A stretch of 49,817 nucleotides of DNA, from positions 1-49,817 of the forward strand of contig JAAUOU010000016.1 of NCBI GenBank assembly GCA_012034765.1, read 5' to 3'. How positions within the stretch are numbered: position 1 is the first letter of the stretch; every line of letters begins with the position of its first letter. The position numbers and the translations under genes are program-made. The notes beneath the pieces were generated by a model, which saw nothing but the letters and a program-made list of their open reading frames with translations, had not been told where the DNA came from and searched no databases. The DNA comes from Pleurocapsaceae cyanobacterium CSU_1_1 (lineage in GTDB: Bacteria > Cyanobacteriota > Cyanobacteriia > Cyanobacteriales > Xenococcaceae). This document shows, piece after piece, positions 1-8,485 of this stretch.

Positions 1-2
1 CG

Positions 3-122
3 ATCGCGCGCAACTTAGCCCTAAACTTATATCGAGATGCTGGATTTGACAATATGGCTCAGGCACAGCGCAAATGCCAATTCAGCCTAAAACATATCGC
101 GTCTCTTTTTAGAATGAAATAG
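3..122 (+). CDS. C-terminal end of a transposase-like protein (partial)
   Basis: An open frame runs in from the left edge and stops at TAG 120-122. The 39 visible residues include N-L-A-L-N-L-Y-R-D-A-G-F and end in S-L-F-R-M-K. This resembles, from memory, the extreme C-terminus of cyanobacterial ISAs1-type transposases. No catalytic residue lies inside the window, so the family is a guess. It could instead be the tail of another protein that happens to be open here. Confidence 0.4.
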   Translation: MARNLALNLYRDAGFDNMAQAQRKCQFSLKHIASLFRMK

Positions 123-216
123 CCCTGCATTTATTTTGACTTTTCAGACATCCTCTAAGCTAAATGGAATGCTCCTCTTATGCAAGTAATACAGCTTTTT
201 TCAAAGTAAAACAAAT

Positions 217-238
217 AAACAAACACGATCTCAAACAT
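217..238 (+). promoter_or_regulatory. Upstream element shared with the GH5 gene
   Basis: A 22-nt stretch of the form AAACAAAC-A-CGATC-T-CAAACAT lies 48 nt before the first glycosyltransferase start. It matches 4721-4742, upstream of the GH5/DUF4114 gene, at 20 of 22 positions. A looser version (ACAAACATCCGATCGCAAAG) lies at about 1543-1562, just before the STAS gene. A shared operator or promoter part is inferred; the element is AT-rich apart from the HIP1-like core, so chance cannot be excluded. Confidence 0.3.
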
Positions 239-286
239 TGCCATAGGATACTTAAAAAATAATTAATAATAAATCAAAAGTAAAAC

Positions 287-742
287 ATGAAAATTTTACT
301 TATTAGTTCTACAGGTGGTCATTTTAATGCTTTGCAACAATTACGTTCTTTTTGGGGCAAACATACATGCTGTTGGGTAACATTCAAAACAGCTTCAACT
401 GAATTAGTGCTAGACGGTGAAAAAGTTTATTGGGCTTATGGTCCAACTAATCGAAATATTCCTAACCTCTTACGTAATTTATATTTAGCTTACCAAGTTA
501 TACACACAGAAAAGCCACAATTAGTAATGTCAACAGGTGCAGGGGTCGCAGTTCCTTTTATTATCTTGGCAAAATTTTGGGGCATCAAAACTGTCTTTAT
601 TGAATCTTTAACTAGAGTTCAAGAGTTAAGTCTATCCGCTCGTTTAGCTTTACCCTTTATCGACACTCTATATGTTCCATGGGAAGAACTAGAAGCCAAA
701 TATTCAAAAGCACGTTTAATTCATTCGTCTTTAATAATTTGA
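287..742 (+). CDS. Alg14/PssD-like glycosyltransferase subunit
   Basis: The 151-residue product begins M-K-I-L-L-I-S-S-T-G-G-H, the glycine-rich N-terminal loop of the Alg14 family. It continues with a conserved S-T-G-A-G-V-A-V-P-F segment (around residues 84-93) and F-I-E-S-L-T-R (around 105-111). In this family the Alg14/PssD subunit carries the acceptor-side half of a split GT-B transferase and anchors its Alg13/PssE partner at the membrane during lipid-linked oligosaccharide or exopolysaccharide synthesis. The length is usual for bacterial PssD-like proteins. The partner gene starts 31 bp downstream on the same strand. The exact sugar and acceptor cannot be read from the sequence. Confidence 0.85.
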   Translation: MKILLISSTGGHFNALQQLRSFWGKHTCCWVTFKTASTELVLDGEKVYWAYGPTNRNIPNLLRNLYLAYQVIHTEKPQLVMSTGAGVAVPFIILAKFWGIKTVFIESLTRVQELSLSARLALPFIDTLYVPWEELEAKYSKARLIHSSLII

Positions 743-773
743 TATTTTAGATCTTGTTTGGAGATTTACGATT

Positions 774-1343
774 ATGATTTTAGTTACTGTTGGCACCGAA
801 AAGTTTCCTTTAAATCGTCTGATGGAGTGGATTGATAACCTCATTAATCAAAAGCTAATTCAGCCAGAAAAAGAAGAAGTATTAATTCAATATGGTAGTT
901 GTACTTTTCTACCTAAGAATATCACTGGATACTCTATTTTAAGAGAAACTGAATTTTTAAGTTTAGTTGCAAAAGCTCGAATAATAATTGCTCACTGCGG
1001 AGAAGGATCTCTAGATTTACTAGGTTCAATTAATAAGCCTTTTATTCTAGTGCCTCGTAGCTATAATTTTCGAGAACACGTAGATGATCATCAAGTTGAG
1101 TTGGCAGATCAACTTGCTAAGTTAGGAGTTCCGATCGCTAATCATCAAGAAGATTTAGTTAATTTTTTGGCACAACCATTTGTTGCCAAGCTGCCTGTAA
1201 CACCTGCTAAATATTATGCTCAGGTTAGTTTATTGCTAGAAGATGAATTTGAAACTGATTTAGTGAGAAAAGAATTAAGCGATGAATTAATAGGTACTCC
1301 CGATTTTTTGCATATATTAGCCGAAAAAAATGATTTTAGTTAG
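774..1343 (+). CDS. Alg13/PssE-like glycosyltransferase subunit
   Basis: The 189-residue product starts M-I-L-V-T-V-G-T-E and contains A-H-C-G-E-G-S (about residues 84-90), the nucleotide-sugar site of the GT28 C-terminal domain, followed by a P-R-S-Y-N-F-R-E-H-V-D-D-H-Q segment typical of Alg13-like proteins. It should supply the UDP-sugar half of the transferase completed by the gene just upstream. A GGAG motif sits about 10 nt before the ATG. The roughly 35 residues after the core are less conserved and acidic. Neighbouring surface-protein genes suggest a role in exopolysaccharide, but no polymerase or flippase lies in the window. Confidence 0.85.
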   Translation: MILVTVGTEKFPLNRLMEWIDNLINQKLIQPEKEEVLIQYGSCTFLPKNITGYSILRETEFLSLVAKARIIIAHCGEGSLDLLGSINKPFILVPRSYNFREHVDDHQVELADQLAKLGVPIANHQEDLVNFLAQPFVAKLPVTPAKYYAQVSLLLEDEFETDLVRKELSDELIGTPDFLHILAEKNDFS

Positions 1344-1564
1344 CTAGTTTTGAAATATTTTTTGTGTGATAAATATTATTAGCTCTTTATTTAACCAAAA
1401 TAGAGAGTTTTTTAAATTTTATATTGTTTCGTGGTGCTACCTGTTAATGTCGTTTAAAAAATACATAAATTATACAAAAATAATTTAAATCAAACAAATA
1501 AATAAACTTAAACATAAACAATAGTCAGTAATACTAAAAATGACAAACATCCGATCGCAAAGCA

Positions 1565-1927
1565 ATGACTTATACAAGTACAAGCAATAATTTTTTAGTA
1601 ACTGATTTGAATCATATTCAATTAATACAGATGCCATCTAAGTTTACTGCCATTGAAGTAAATTATTTCAGGCAACTATTACAAAAAATTGGTTTTAGTT
1701 TTGAACAAGTACCTATTACTTCATCTGACTTGACTATCAAAAAAATAATTGTAGATTTTGAAAAAACTGTTTTTATCAACAATGAGGGTTTAATTGGTTT
1801 ATGTCAAATTCTAAGATTTTCCAGAGATTCCAAAATTGATTTGAGGTTTTTGAATTTTTCTCCTCAAATAAAAATGGTTTTTTCTTTAGTGGGCTTAGAA
1901 CATTTTTTACCTATAGAAAAAGTTTAA
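1565..1927 (+). CDS. STAS-domain protein
   Basis: A 120-residue protein with the alternating strand/helix pattern of a STAS domain. The segment I-I-V-D-F-E-K-T-V-F-I-N-N-E-G-L-I-G-L (about residues 60-78) corresponds to the strand plus helix that carry the phosphorylatable Ser/Thr in anti-sigma-factor antagonists. Here the position is N-N-E-G rather than the usual D-S-S/T-G, so classical phospho-switching is doubtful. It stands alone, between the glycosyltransferase pair and the DUF4114 gene, and could be a regulatory adaptor. No partner kinase is visible nearby. Confidence 0.7.
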   Translation: MTYTSTSNNFLVTDLNHIQLIQMPSKFTAIEVNYFRQLLQKIGFSFEQVPITSSDLTIKKIIVDFEKTVFINNEGLIGLCQILRFSRDSKIDLRFLNFSPQIKMVFSLVGLEHFLPIEKV

Positions 1928-1966
1928 AAAAAGTGTATTGTCAATAATATTATTCCCCAGATCTTC

Positions 1967-1984
1967 TGACAAAGTACTTTGTCA
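1967..1984. promoter_or_regulatory. Perfect 18-bp palindrome upstream of DUF4114 gene
   Basis: TGACAAAGTACTTTGTCA is a perfect inverted repeat about 52 bp before the start of the large DUF4114 gene. With no spacer it is better explained as a dimeric repressor or activator site than as a hairpin terminator, since no T-run follows. The binding protein is unknown. Confidence 0.4.
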
Positions 1985-1997
1985 AATCCTATTAGAA

Positions 1998-2011
1998 ATT
2001 TCATTTAATAA
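1998..2011 (+). promoter_or_regulatory. 14-nt leader motif shared by both DUF4114 genes
   Basis: ATTTCATTTAATAA occurs here, 25 nt before the start of the 863-residue gene, and identically at 4785-4798, directly before the ATG of the GH5/DUF4114 gene. Neither gene has a recognisable Shine-Dalgarno sequence. The match suggests common control or a duplicated leader, but the motif is very AT-rich. Confidence 0.25.
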
Positions 2012-2036
2012 GTAGAAAAATATACATTCAAATATT

Positions 2037-4628
2037 ATGGCTGGAAATAAATATCAAATTGATTTTAGTGCTGCCGATTCTCGTCTTTACTCTCGTCTTT
2101 TTCCCCGACAAATATCTACTATCCCGCAAGGTCGTCAAAATGACCCTCTCCTTAATGCTTCTGATAGTACTAGCGTTGAGTCTTTAGCGCCTGAAAGTTT
2201 AGCACTAGGACAAATTGTTCCTTTTGAATTTCGCATCTCAGTGGATAGTGCAGGAACTGTTACTGGAGATACGATTAGTTTTACCGCTGGATGGGACACT
2301 GTAACCACTAATGGCGGTTTGTTTGGCTACGATCGCAACTTAGGTGTAATCGCTGCTTTTGTTGATGCTAGCGATCCCAGTACTCGTAAAGACACAAATG
2401 CCACTATTAGTAACTTTTCTTGGAGTTTAGTTGGTACTGAAATACAAGCAAACTTTAAGCTCGCCAATTTAGATCCAGGTGAAGAAGTCGTTGTCGAAGC
2501 TTGGGTTGTTTTACAAGATAAAATTCCCGTAACCACTACAGGTAATGTGCAATCAAGACTAATTAGTGCTAAGACGGCGGGAACAATCAATGCTGGAAAT
2601 ACTATCAATACTGGTTCTCAAACAATTCCCTTGCAGAGAGTCCGGGAGTTTTGGAATAACCAAGGTGAATATGCTAACCGTGCCAAATTTGATTCTGGAA
2701 CTTTTAATGTAGATGCTAGTGGTCAAGTTGAATTTGATTATCTTTACGATGGTGGCTGGTTTCAAGGGGAACTAGCTGTTTTTAGCCTCAAAGGTATGGG
2801 TAATTATCAGCCAGGATCAGAGGCATTTCTTACTGAAGCTACCGCCCGTGCCTTAAGTAATAGTAAACAGGGCCGCATTCTAATGAGCGATCGCTCTGAA
2901 GGGGCGCGTTTTAGTGATAAGGTAGCTTGGGAAAACAATTTTAATATTGACGCTGCTAAATATGCAGGAGTTCAATCCTTTGAGATGGAAGCAGGAGACG
3001 AGTTAGCTTTCATGTTAGTGCAGAATACTACTGTCCAAGATATCTATCAAAATCCCAAAAGCACTTCTCAATGGGGTAAATCGGTTTTATTTTCTACTGA
3101 TACTAATCAAATAGCTTCTTTAGACGGCAAGGGAACTTTAGCTTTTGAAGATGTATTGGTAAAAAATGGTAGTTCAGACCGTGATTATAATGATTTGGTT
3201 TTTCAGGTAAAAGGATTACAAAGTGACAATACTCCTATTGTTAGTAACTTAATTAATACCAGTCGAGATTGGCGTAATAGTACAACAGGTAAGAATTTAC
3301 TCAAACACTCAGACCGCACTATCTTTAATGAAGGGGTATTTGAAGTTAATGAAACTGGCAAAGTATCTTTCGACTATCTCTATGATGGTGGTTGGTATCA
3401 AGGAGAACTTGCAGTTTTTAGTCTAGAAGGCATGGATGCCTACCAGCCAGGTTCTAATGCCTTTATCGCTGAAGCAACTCGTCGCGCTTTGACCAACTCT
3501 AATTTGGGTCATATCTTAGCTAATGACCGTAATGAAGGAGCGCGTTTTACCCAAAAAATGTCCTGGGAAAATAACTTTAATATCGATCCCAATAAATATC
3601 AAGGGGTTAAAACCTTCACCATGAATCCAGGAACGCAATTTGCTTTCATGCTAGTACAGAATACTACCGTCTCAGATATCAGTAATCCGACTAAAATTTG
3701 GCAATCGGGCAAAATGCCTCTATTTTCGATTCCCGAAGCCAATCCAGGTGGTAAACCAATCGGACAAATGGTCAATGTCGATGGTAACGGTACTTACGCT
3801 TTTGAGGATGTGCGTACTGATATTGCTAATTCAGATCGCGATTATAACGACTTTGTGTTTCAAATTAAAGGAGCGAAAGGCGCAGTTTCTTCAATAGATC
3901 TCTACTCCAACAGCGATCGCGATTGGCGAAAAACCAGCATTGGCGGAGAATTACTAAAGTATGCCAACCGAGCTACTTTTGATGAAGGTGTTTTTCAAGT
4001 AGGAAATTCTGGTCAAGTAATTATTGATTTTCTCTATGATGGTGGCTTCTATCAAAGAGCAGAAGTGGGTATCTTTAGTCTTAACGGCATGGATATTTAC
4101 GAAGCAGGTTCTAAAGCTTTTATAGAAGCAGCAATCAATCGGGCAAAAAGTAACTCTACTCTGGGATATACAGTAGTTCAAGATCTTAATGAAAAAGCCA
4201 GATTTAGTGGCAGTTTCAATTGGGAAGGTAATTTTAACGCAGGACAATATGAAGGTAGACAAACTTTCTTGATGAATCCTGGGGATACTTTTGGTTTAGT
4301 CCTCATTCCCGATGGCACTCTTAATGAAGCTCTTACTGCACCAGACTGGGCAATTAAAAAAGACCCTCTTTTCTCCATGTCCGCAGCTAACTTTAAGGAT
4401 CAGATTCAATTTGCAGATATTGTTTCTAATACAGATGGTACAATTATTGGTTTTGAAGATGTACGTCTCGATCTCGGCTCAAATCACGACTACAATGACG
4501 TGGTATTAGCTATTGAAGGAGCGCGAAGAGTTGGTTTAGCTGATATTGAAGATGTGATGGCTGCTAATCGTAATTGGTTGAATACAACAGTCGGACAACA
4601 AATTACTCATTACTTTGATAATTTTTAA
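2037..4628 (+). CDS. Large secreted-type protein with three DUF4114 domains
   Basis: The 863-residue protein has an N-terminal beta-rich region (about 1-200), then three DUF4114 repeats. Each has a F-D-Y-L-Y-D-G-G-W-like strand, a G-E-L-A-V-F-S-L core and an ending E-D-V...S-D-R-D-Y-N-D that looks like a calcium-binding acidic loop. Repeats are joined by R-x-W-x-x-T/S-x-x-G linkers, and the C-terminus (N-W-L-N-T-T-V-G...H-Y-F) is a copy of that linker. There is no N-terminal signal peptide, so if exported it probably uses a C-terminal signal. Family knowledge links DUF4114 to extracellular cyanobacterial proteins; the precise job is unknown. The tail is shared with the next gene. Confidence 0.8.
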   Translation: MAGNKYQIDFSAADSRLYSRLFPRQISTIPQGRQNDPLLNASDSTSVESLAPESLALGQIVPFEFRISVDSAGTVTGDTISFTAGWDTVTTNGGLFGYDRNLGVIAAFVDASDPSTRKDTNATISNFSWSLVGTEIQANFKLANLDPGEEVVVEAWVVLQDKIPVTTTGNVQSRLISAKTAGTINAGNTINTGSQTIPLQRVREFWNNQGEYANRAKFDSGTFNVDASGQVEFDYLYDGGWFQGELAVFSLKGMGNYQPGSEAFLTEATARALSNSKQGRILMSDRSEGARFSDKVAWENNFNIDAAKYAGVQSFEMEAGDELAFMLVQNTTVQDIYQNPKSTSQWGKSVLFSTDTNQIASLDGKGTLAFEDVLVKNGSSDRDYNDLVFQVKGLQSDNTPIVSNLINTSRDWRNSTTGKNLLKHSDRTIFNEGVFEVNETGKVSFDYLYDGGWYQGELAVFSLEGMDAYQPGSNAFIAEATRRALTNSNLGHILANDRNEGARFTQKMSWENNFNIDPNKYQGVKTFTMNPGTQFAFMLVQNTTVSDISNPTKIWQSGKMPLFSIPEANPGGKPIGQMVNVDGNGTYAFEDVRTDIANSDRDYNDFVFQIKGAKGAVSSIDLYSNSDRDWRKTSIGGELLKYANRATFDEGVFQVGNSGQVIIDFLYDGGFYQRAEVGIFSLNGMDIYEAGSKAFIEAAINRAKSNSTLGYTVVQDLNEKARFSGSFNWEGNFNAGQYEGRQTFLMNPGDTFGLVLIPDGTLNEALTAPDWAIKKDPLFSMSAANFKDQIQFADIVSNTDGTIIGFEDVRLDLGSNHDYNDVVLAIEGARRVGLADIEDVMAANRNWLNTTVGQQITHYFDNF

Positions 4629-4655
4629 CCTAACTTAAAGAAGAATTTTGTGGAG

Positions 4656-4677
4656 GCGAACTGTGGTTCGCTTTTTT
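4656..4677 (+). terminator. Rho-independent terminator after DUF4114 gene
   Basis: A perfect 6-bp stem GCGAAC/GTTCGC with a TGTG loop is followed directly by six T residues, 28 bp past the stop codon. It separates this gene from the following GH5 gene, so the two are likely transcribed separately despite their relatedness. Confidence 0.85.
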
Positions 4678-4720
4678 ATTGCCAAACTTACACAAATAAA
4701 TCTACGTCAATCGAACAATA

Positions 4721-4742
4721 AAACAAACGCGATCGCAAACAT
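4721..4742 (+). promoter_or_regulatory. Second copy of shared upstream element
   Basis: AAACAAAC-G-CGATC-G-CAAACAT, 57 nt before the GH5 gene start, matches 217-238 at 20 of 22 positions. It contains a HIP1 octamer, which may account for part of the similarity. A common regulator of glycosyltransferase and hydrolase genes is inferred only. Confidence 0.3.
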
Positions 4743-4799
4743 GAAGTTTGTAATCTTAAAATTACACTAGTTTGAATTTTTATTATTTCATTTAATAAT

Positions 4800-7037
4800 A
4801 TGCCTAGTAAGAAATTTCAGTTTCAAGTATTAGGAACCAAGATTTACGACCCTAACGGACGAGAATTTATCGCTAAAGGAATTAATATGTTTGCTTGGGA
4901 AGGGATTTCTCAAGTAAATTCTTTAATGAATCAATGGAGATTTAATACTGTTAGAGTTCCCAACTATCTGTTAGGAAGCTATAATCAACCCCATCCTGCT
5001 GCAAATAATTATGGGACTAATCATCAAATTGTCGATGCGTTTACTAGCCAAGGTGCAGTTGTAGTCTTTGATGCTCACGATCGCATTGGTGGTTATTACG
5101 AAAATAATCAATGGGAAATTCTTAAAGACTATTGGCGCGATATGGCACGGGAGTTTAAAGATAATCCCTATGTTTGGTTTAATCTCCACAATGAGCCTGG
5201 TAATGCTACTGCTAAACCCGAAAAATGGGTTGGTTACCATCGAGAATTAATTGATATTATTCGTGCCGAAGGAGCAAATAACCTGATTGTCGTCGATGGC
5301 GAAGCTTGGGGACAAGATTTTCCTACTCAAACAATTGCTAATTATGCTGACAAAGTTTTAGCGCAAAATGACAATATTGTTTTTTCAATTCATGCTTATG
5401 AACGCTGGAACAATAATGATCTTGCTAAATATCTAGATGAATTATTTGTGCGTGATCTTCCCATAATTATTGGCGAATATGGATCTGACAATAATGGACA
5501 AAGCACTTTAGAGGCTACGATTCAAACTATTGCTGCTACCCAGGAAAGAGAAATTGGACGTATTGTCTGGGAAACGAATCTTACTAAATCGGCGACCCAA
5601 AACTTTAATGGCACAAATCCTGAAGTTTTAAACGATTTAGGTAAAATTGTTTGGCAGGATTTACAAAGAACAGAAGATTTAGAATCTCTGGGTAATCTAC
5701 CCAATAACAACAATCAGCAAAAGTCTCAATATAGTTCGGGATTTTTTAAAGTCGAAAAAACAGGAAAAGTAGATTACGAATTTTTGTTTGATGGCGGTTG
5801 GTTTCAAGGAGAATTAGCAGTTTTCAATTTAAAGGGGATGGAAGCTTATAAAGCAGGTTCAATCGCTTTTATTCAAGAAGCAGCTAGACGCGCCCAAACT
5901 AATTCTAATCTGGGTTATGTTTTGATCAAAGACTCTACAGACAAGGCTTTATTTAGTCCAACTCTGCCTTGGGAAAAAGATTTTAACCAAGGAAATTATC
6001 GCGGAATAAGCTCTTTTACCATGAAAAAAGGCGACAAATTCGCCCTCATGCTAACGCAAAATAATACCACAGCAGCGATCGCCAAAGATCCTAATCAAAT
6101 TTGGCAGTGGGGTAAATTACCCATATTTTCTATCCCCGAAGCTAATCCAGGAGGCGATTTAACTAAACAAGAAGCCAAGAGTACAGGGCAATTTGTTGCC
6201 GTTAATAATAATGGTATCTATGCAATGGAGGATGTTCGCATTGACTGGCAAGAATCGGATTATGACTATAACGATATGGTATTTAAACTAACAGGAGCAA
6301 AAGGTATAGCTTCTGCAATTGATGCAGCGCAAAGCCCAGAACGACGCTGGCAAAATACAGCAACTGGTCAAAAACTGTTGAAATATGCCAATGGAACTTT
6401 GTATGAAGGCGTGTTTAAAGTTAATCAATCTGGTTTGGTTGATGTTGATTTTCTCTACGACGGAAGTTCGTCTCAAGGAGAAATGGGAATTTTCAGTTTG
6501 TCTGGATTAGCTAATTTAGAGGTTACTTCTGTTGATTTTAGAAAAGAAGCCATTAGAAGAGCCTTGACTAACTCTAAACAAGGGTATGTAGTTTTACAAG
6601 ATTCTCTAGATAGAGCCAAATTTACCGAGCCAATTGAATCGGATTGGCAAAAAGATTTATTAACAGGAGAATACAAAGGAGTTCAAAGTTTAGCGATGAA
6701 TCCTGGCGATTTTGTAGGCTTAGTATTCAATCCCAAAGGAACATTAGAGCAACTGCTTAATACGACCTGGAGTGATAATTTACGTCCTATATTTTCCCTA
6801 GCAGCAGCTAATTTCAATCGAGTTCAAGTGACAGCAATTACTTCTTCAGCCCATAATACTATTTTAGGTTGGGAAGATATTGCTTTAAATTTGGGTGCAG
6901 ATTCAGACTATAACGATATTATTATTAGTTTAGAAGGCATAGATTCGATTGCAATGCCTAATTTTCAAGATTATGTTAATGGCAATTATAACTGGCTAGA
7001 AACTACTATCGGACGAGACATTATTAATTATTTTTAA
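4800..7037 (+). CDS. GH5 glycoside hydrolase fused to two DUF4114 domains
   Basis: Residues 1-290 form a GH5 (cellulase-superfamily) barrel. N131-E132 in H-N-E-P-G is the acid/base glutamate, E226 in I-I-G-E-Y-G the nucleophile, with H198 in S-I-H-A-Y also conserved, so an active retaining beta-glycanase is expected. From about 320 to 720 come two DUF4114 repeats with D-Y-D-Y-N-D and D-S-D-Y-N-D ends, like those of the previous gene. The C-terminus N-W-L-E-T-T-I-G...N-Y-F copies that neighbour's tail. No signal peptide is visible. It may trim or remodel a beta-glucan or mannan matrix outside the cell. The ATG at 4800 has no clear ribosome site. Confidence 0.88.
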   Translation: MPSKKFQFQVLGTKIYDPNGREFIAKGINMFAWEGISQVNSLMNQWRFNTVRVPNYLLGSYNQPHPAANNYGTNHQIVDAFTSQGAVVVFDAHDRIGGYYENNQWEILKDYWRDMAREFKDNPYVWFNLHNEPGNATAKPEKWVGYHRELIDIIRAEGANNLIVVDGEAWGQDFPTQTIANYADKVLAQNDNIVFSIHAYERWNNNDLAKYLDELFVRDLPIIIGEYGSDNNGQSTLEATIQTIAATQEREIGRIVWETNLTKSATQNFNGTNPEVLNDLGKIVWQDLQRTEDLESLGNLPNNNNQQKSQYSSGFFKVEKTGKVDYEFLFDGGWFQGELAVFNLKGMEAYKAGSIAFIQEAARRAQTNSNLGYVLIKDSTDKALFSPTLPWEKDFNQGNYRGISSFTMKKGDKFALMLTQNNTTAAIAKDPNQIWQWGKLPIFSIPEANPGGDLTKQEAKSTGQFVAVNNNGIYAMEDVRIDWQESDYDYNDMVFKLTGAKGIASAIDAAQSPERRWQNTATGQKLLKYANGTLYEGVFKVNQSGLVDVDFLYDGSSSQGEMGIFSLSGLANLEVTSVDFRKEAIRRALTNSKQGYVVLQDSLDRAKFTEPIESDWQKDLLTGEYKGVQSLAMNPGDFVGLVFNPKGTLEQLLNTTWSDNLRPIFSLAAANFNRVQVTAITSSAHNTILGWEDIALNLGADSDYNDIIISLEGIDSIAMPNFQDYVNGNYNWLETTIGRDIINYF

Positions 7038-7165
7038 TTACTATCTGTTAATAATAAATTTAACTTAAATTTTAAAATAATTACTAGATTTGACAGCAAT
7101 AATTTGGCAAATAAATAAGTTAGATTAGATAAAAAATAATATTTAAATAAATCTTTAAAAACCAA

Positions 7166-8443
7166 ATGAAGCTAATTCACATTTTAATTGTTGAAGACGA
7201 ACTAATTCTTGCTAAAAATTTGGCACGTAAATTAAAACGTTGTGGCTATCAAATTGTAGGGATAGTTGATTCGGGAATCAAAGCGATCGCTAAAGTAGCA
7301 GAAACCCAACCCGACTTGATCTTAATGGATATAGTTTTAAAAGGTGATCTGAATGGTATTGCTACTAGTCAAAAAATTCAAGCCGATCGCCAAATTCCGA
7401 TTATTTATTTAAGCTCTTATTCAGACCGCAATACCTTAAAGCAAGCTAGAGAAACCCATCCCCAAGGCTATATTCTTAAACCATATAATATTGAAGATGT
7501 AAAGGCCACAATTGAAAGTACTTTACATCATCACAACCTCTTTGAATCTAATTTGAAACAAATAAGTCGTAAAGCCAAACTTGCCACTTATAAAGTCAAG
7601 CAAATTGCTCATCAAAACTTTTATTTGCCCTCTCTGAGCGATCGCGATCGCCAATTAAAACGCGAAAGTTATCAGCATCGTCTTCCCCAATTATCAAGCC
7701 AAGATGACCCAACTGTTCAACCATTGCCACCAACTGATAAAAAGGTTGGCATTGATGTTGGTATCTCTAGCTTGCTTACTACCAGCAATGGCGAAAAAAT
7801 AGCTAACCCAAAGCATTTTAATCGGCTGTATCAGAAACTTAAAGTAGCGCAAAAGGAACTGAGTCGGAAAACCAAAGGCTCTAGTAACCGACACAAAGCG
7901 CGACTTGCAGTAGCCAAAATACACGCCAAAATCAAAGATGCCCGTACTGATTTTCTGCATAAGTTGACTACCAAGTTGGTTCAAGAAAATAGTGTAATTG
8001 CTATTGAAGACTTGGCGATTAGAAACATGGTTCGTAACCATAAGCTGGCTCGGTCTATTTCCGATGCTGCTTGGGGCGAAATGTTCCGTCAACTTGAGTA
8101 CAAATGCGAATGGTACGGGCGAAAACTGGTTAAAATTGACCGATTTTTTCCTAGCAGTAAAAGGTGTAACCATTGTGGGTTCGTTTCGTCGCGTTTTGGG
8201 AAAGAAGATTCTTTCCCCAAAGCCGACGGGATGGATAAGCTCCCTCTCGATATCCGTACCTGGGATTGCCCTAGCTGCGACACCAAAGATATCGATCGGG
8301 ATATCAATGCGGGAAAAAATATACTCGCTGCGGGACTCGCAGTGATTGTCTGTGGAGCGGACGTAAGACCTAATAACCATAGCGTTAAAGGGCAGTTGCG
8401 AAAAACTTCTAATCGAAGAAAGAAACAGAAACCTAAGTCGTGA
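7166..8443 (+). CDS. Response-regulator receiver fused to TnpB RuvC half (chimera)
   Basis: Residues 1-120 are a receiver domain with acidic pocket E10-D11, phospho-acceptor D55 (L-M-D-I-V) and K105 (I-L-K-P). After a charged linker (120-180), residues from about 181 to 425 are the C-terminal half of an IS200/IS605 TnpB: D197 (G-I-D-V-G), E281 (I-A-I-E-D-L), D379 (D-R-D-I-N-A-G) and zinc cysteines C334, C337, C368, C371. The whole RuvC triad is intact, but TnpB's N-terminal recognition and wedge domains are missing, so guide-RNA binding as in normal TnpB is unlikely. It probably arose by deletion within an insertion; the frame is nevertheless open across the junction near nt 7700. Confidence 0.85.
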   Translation: MKLIHILIVEDELILAKNLARKLKRCGYQIVGIVDSGIKAIAKVAETQPDLILMDIVLKGDLNGIATSQKIQADRQIPIIYLSSYSDRNTLKQARETHPQGYILKPYNIEDVKATIESTLHHHNLFESNLKQISRKAKLATYKVKQIAHQNFYLPSLSDRDRQLKRESYQHRLPQLSSQDDPTVQPLPPTDKKVGIDVGISSLLTTSNGEKIANPKHFNRLYQKLKVAQKELSRKTKGSSNRHKARLAVAKIHAKIKDARTDFLHKLTTKLVQENSVIAIEDLAIRNMVRNHKLARSISDAAWGEMFRQLEYKCEWYGRKLVKIDRFFPSSKRCNHCGFVSSRFGKEDSFPKADGMDKLPLDIRTWDCPSCDTKDIDRDINAGKNILAAGLAVIVCGADVRPNNHSVKGQLRKTSNRRKKQKPKS

Positions 8444-8485
8444 GTCTTAGGAATCCTCGTGCGTTCACGCCGAGGAGGATGTCAA
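7700..8485 (+). mobile_element. IS200/IS605-type element fragment (right part)
   Basis: The 3' half of tnpB plus the element's right end remain; the left end, any tnpA and the 5' half of tnpB are gone. The right end is recognisable from the hairpin at 8454-8476 and the terminal GAGGATGTCAA near 8475-8485, a form I recall from cyanobacterial IS605-group elements. Host sequence resumes at about 8486 inside a dioxygenase gene. Confidence 0.75.
8454..8476 (+). ncRNA. IS605 right-end hairpin, possible omega-RNA scaffold remnant
   Basis: TCCTCG pairs with CGAGGA (6 bp), then a bulged T, then GCG/CGC around a TTCA loop. In TnpB systems the RNA overlapping the 3' end of tnpB and the right end forms the omega-RNA, with the flank beyond the element as guide. 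Here the guide position would be the start of the truncated dioxygenase. Expression and function are not shown. Confidence 0.45.

Noticed and set aside
7694-8380. 228-codon open frame antisense to the TnpB part
   Set aside because: It mirrors the codon pattern of the real gene on the other strand, shows no domain, and has no ribosome site.
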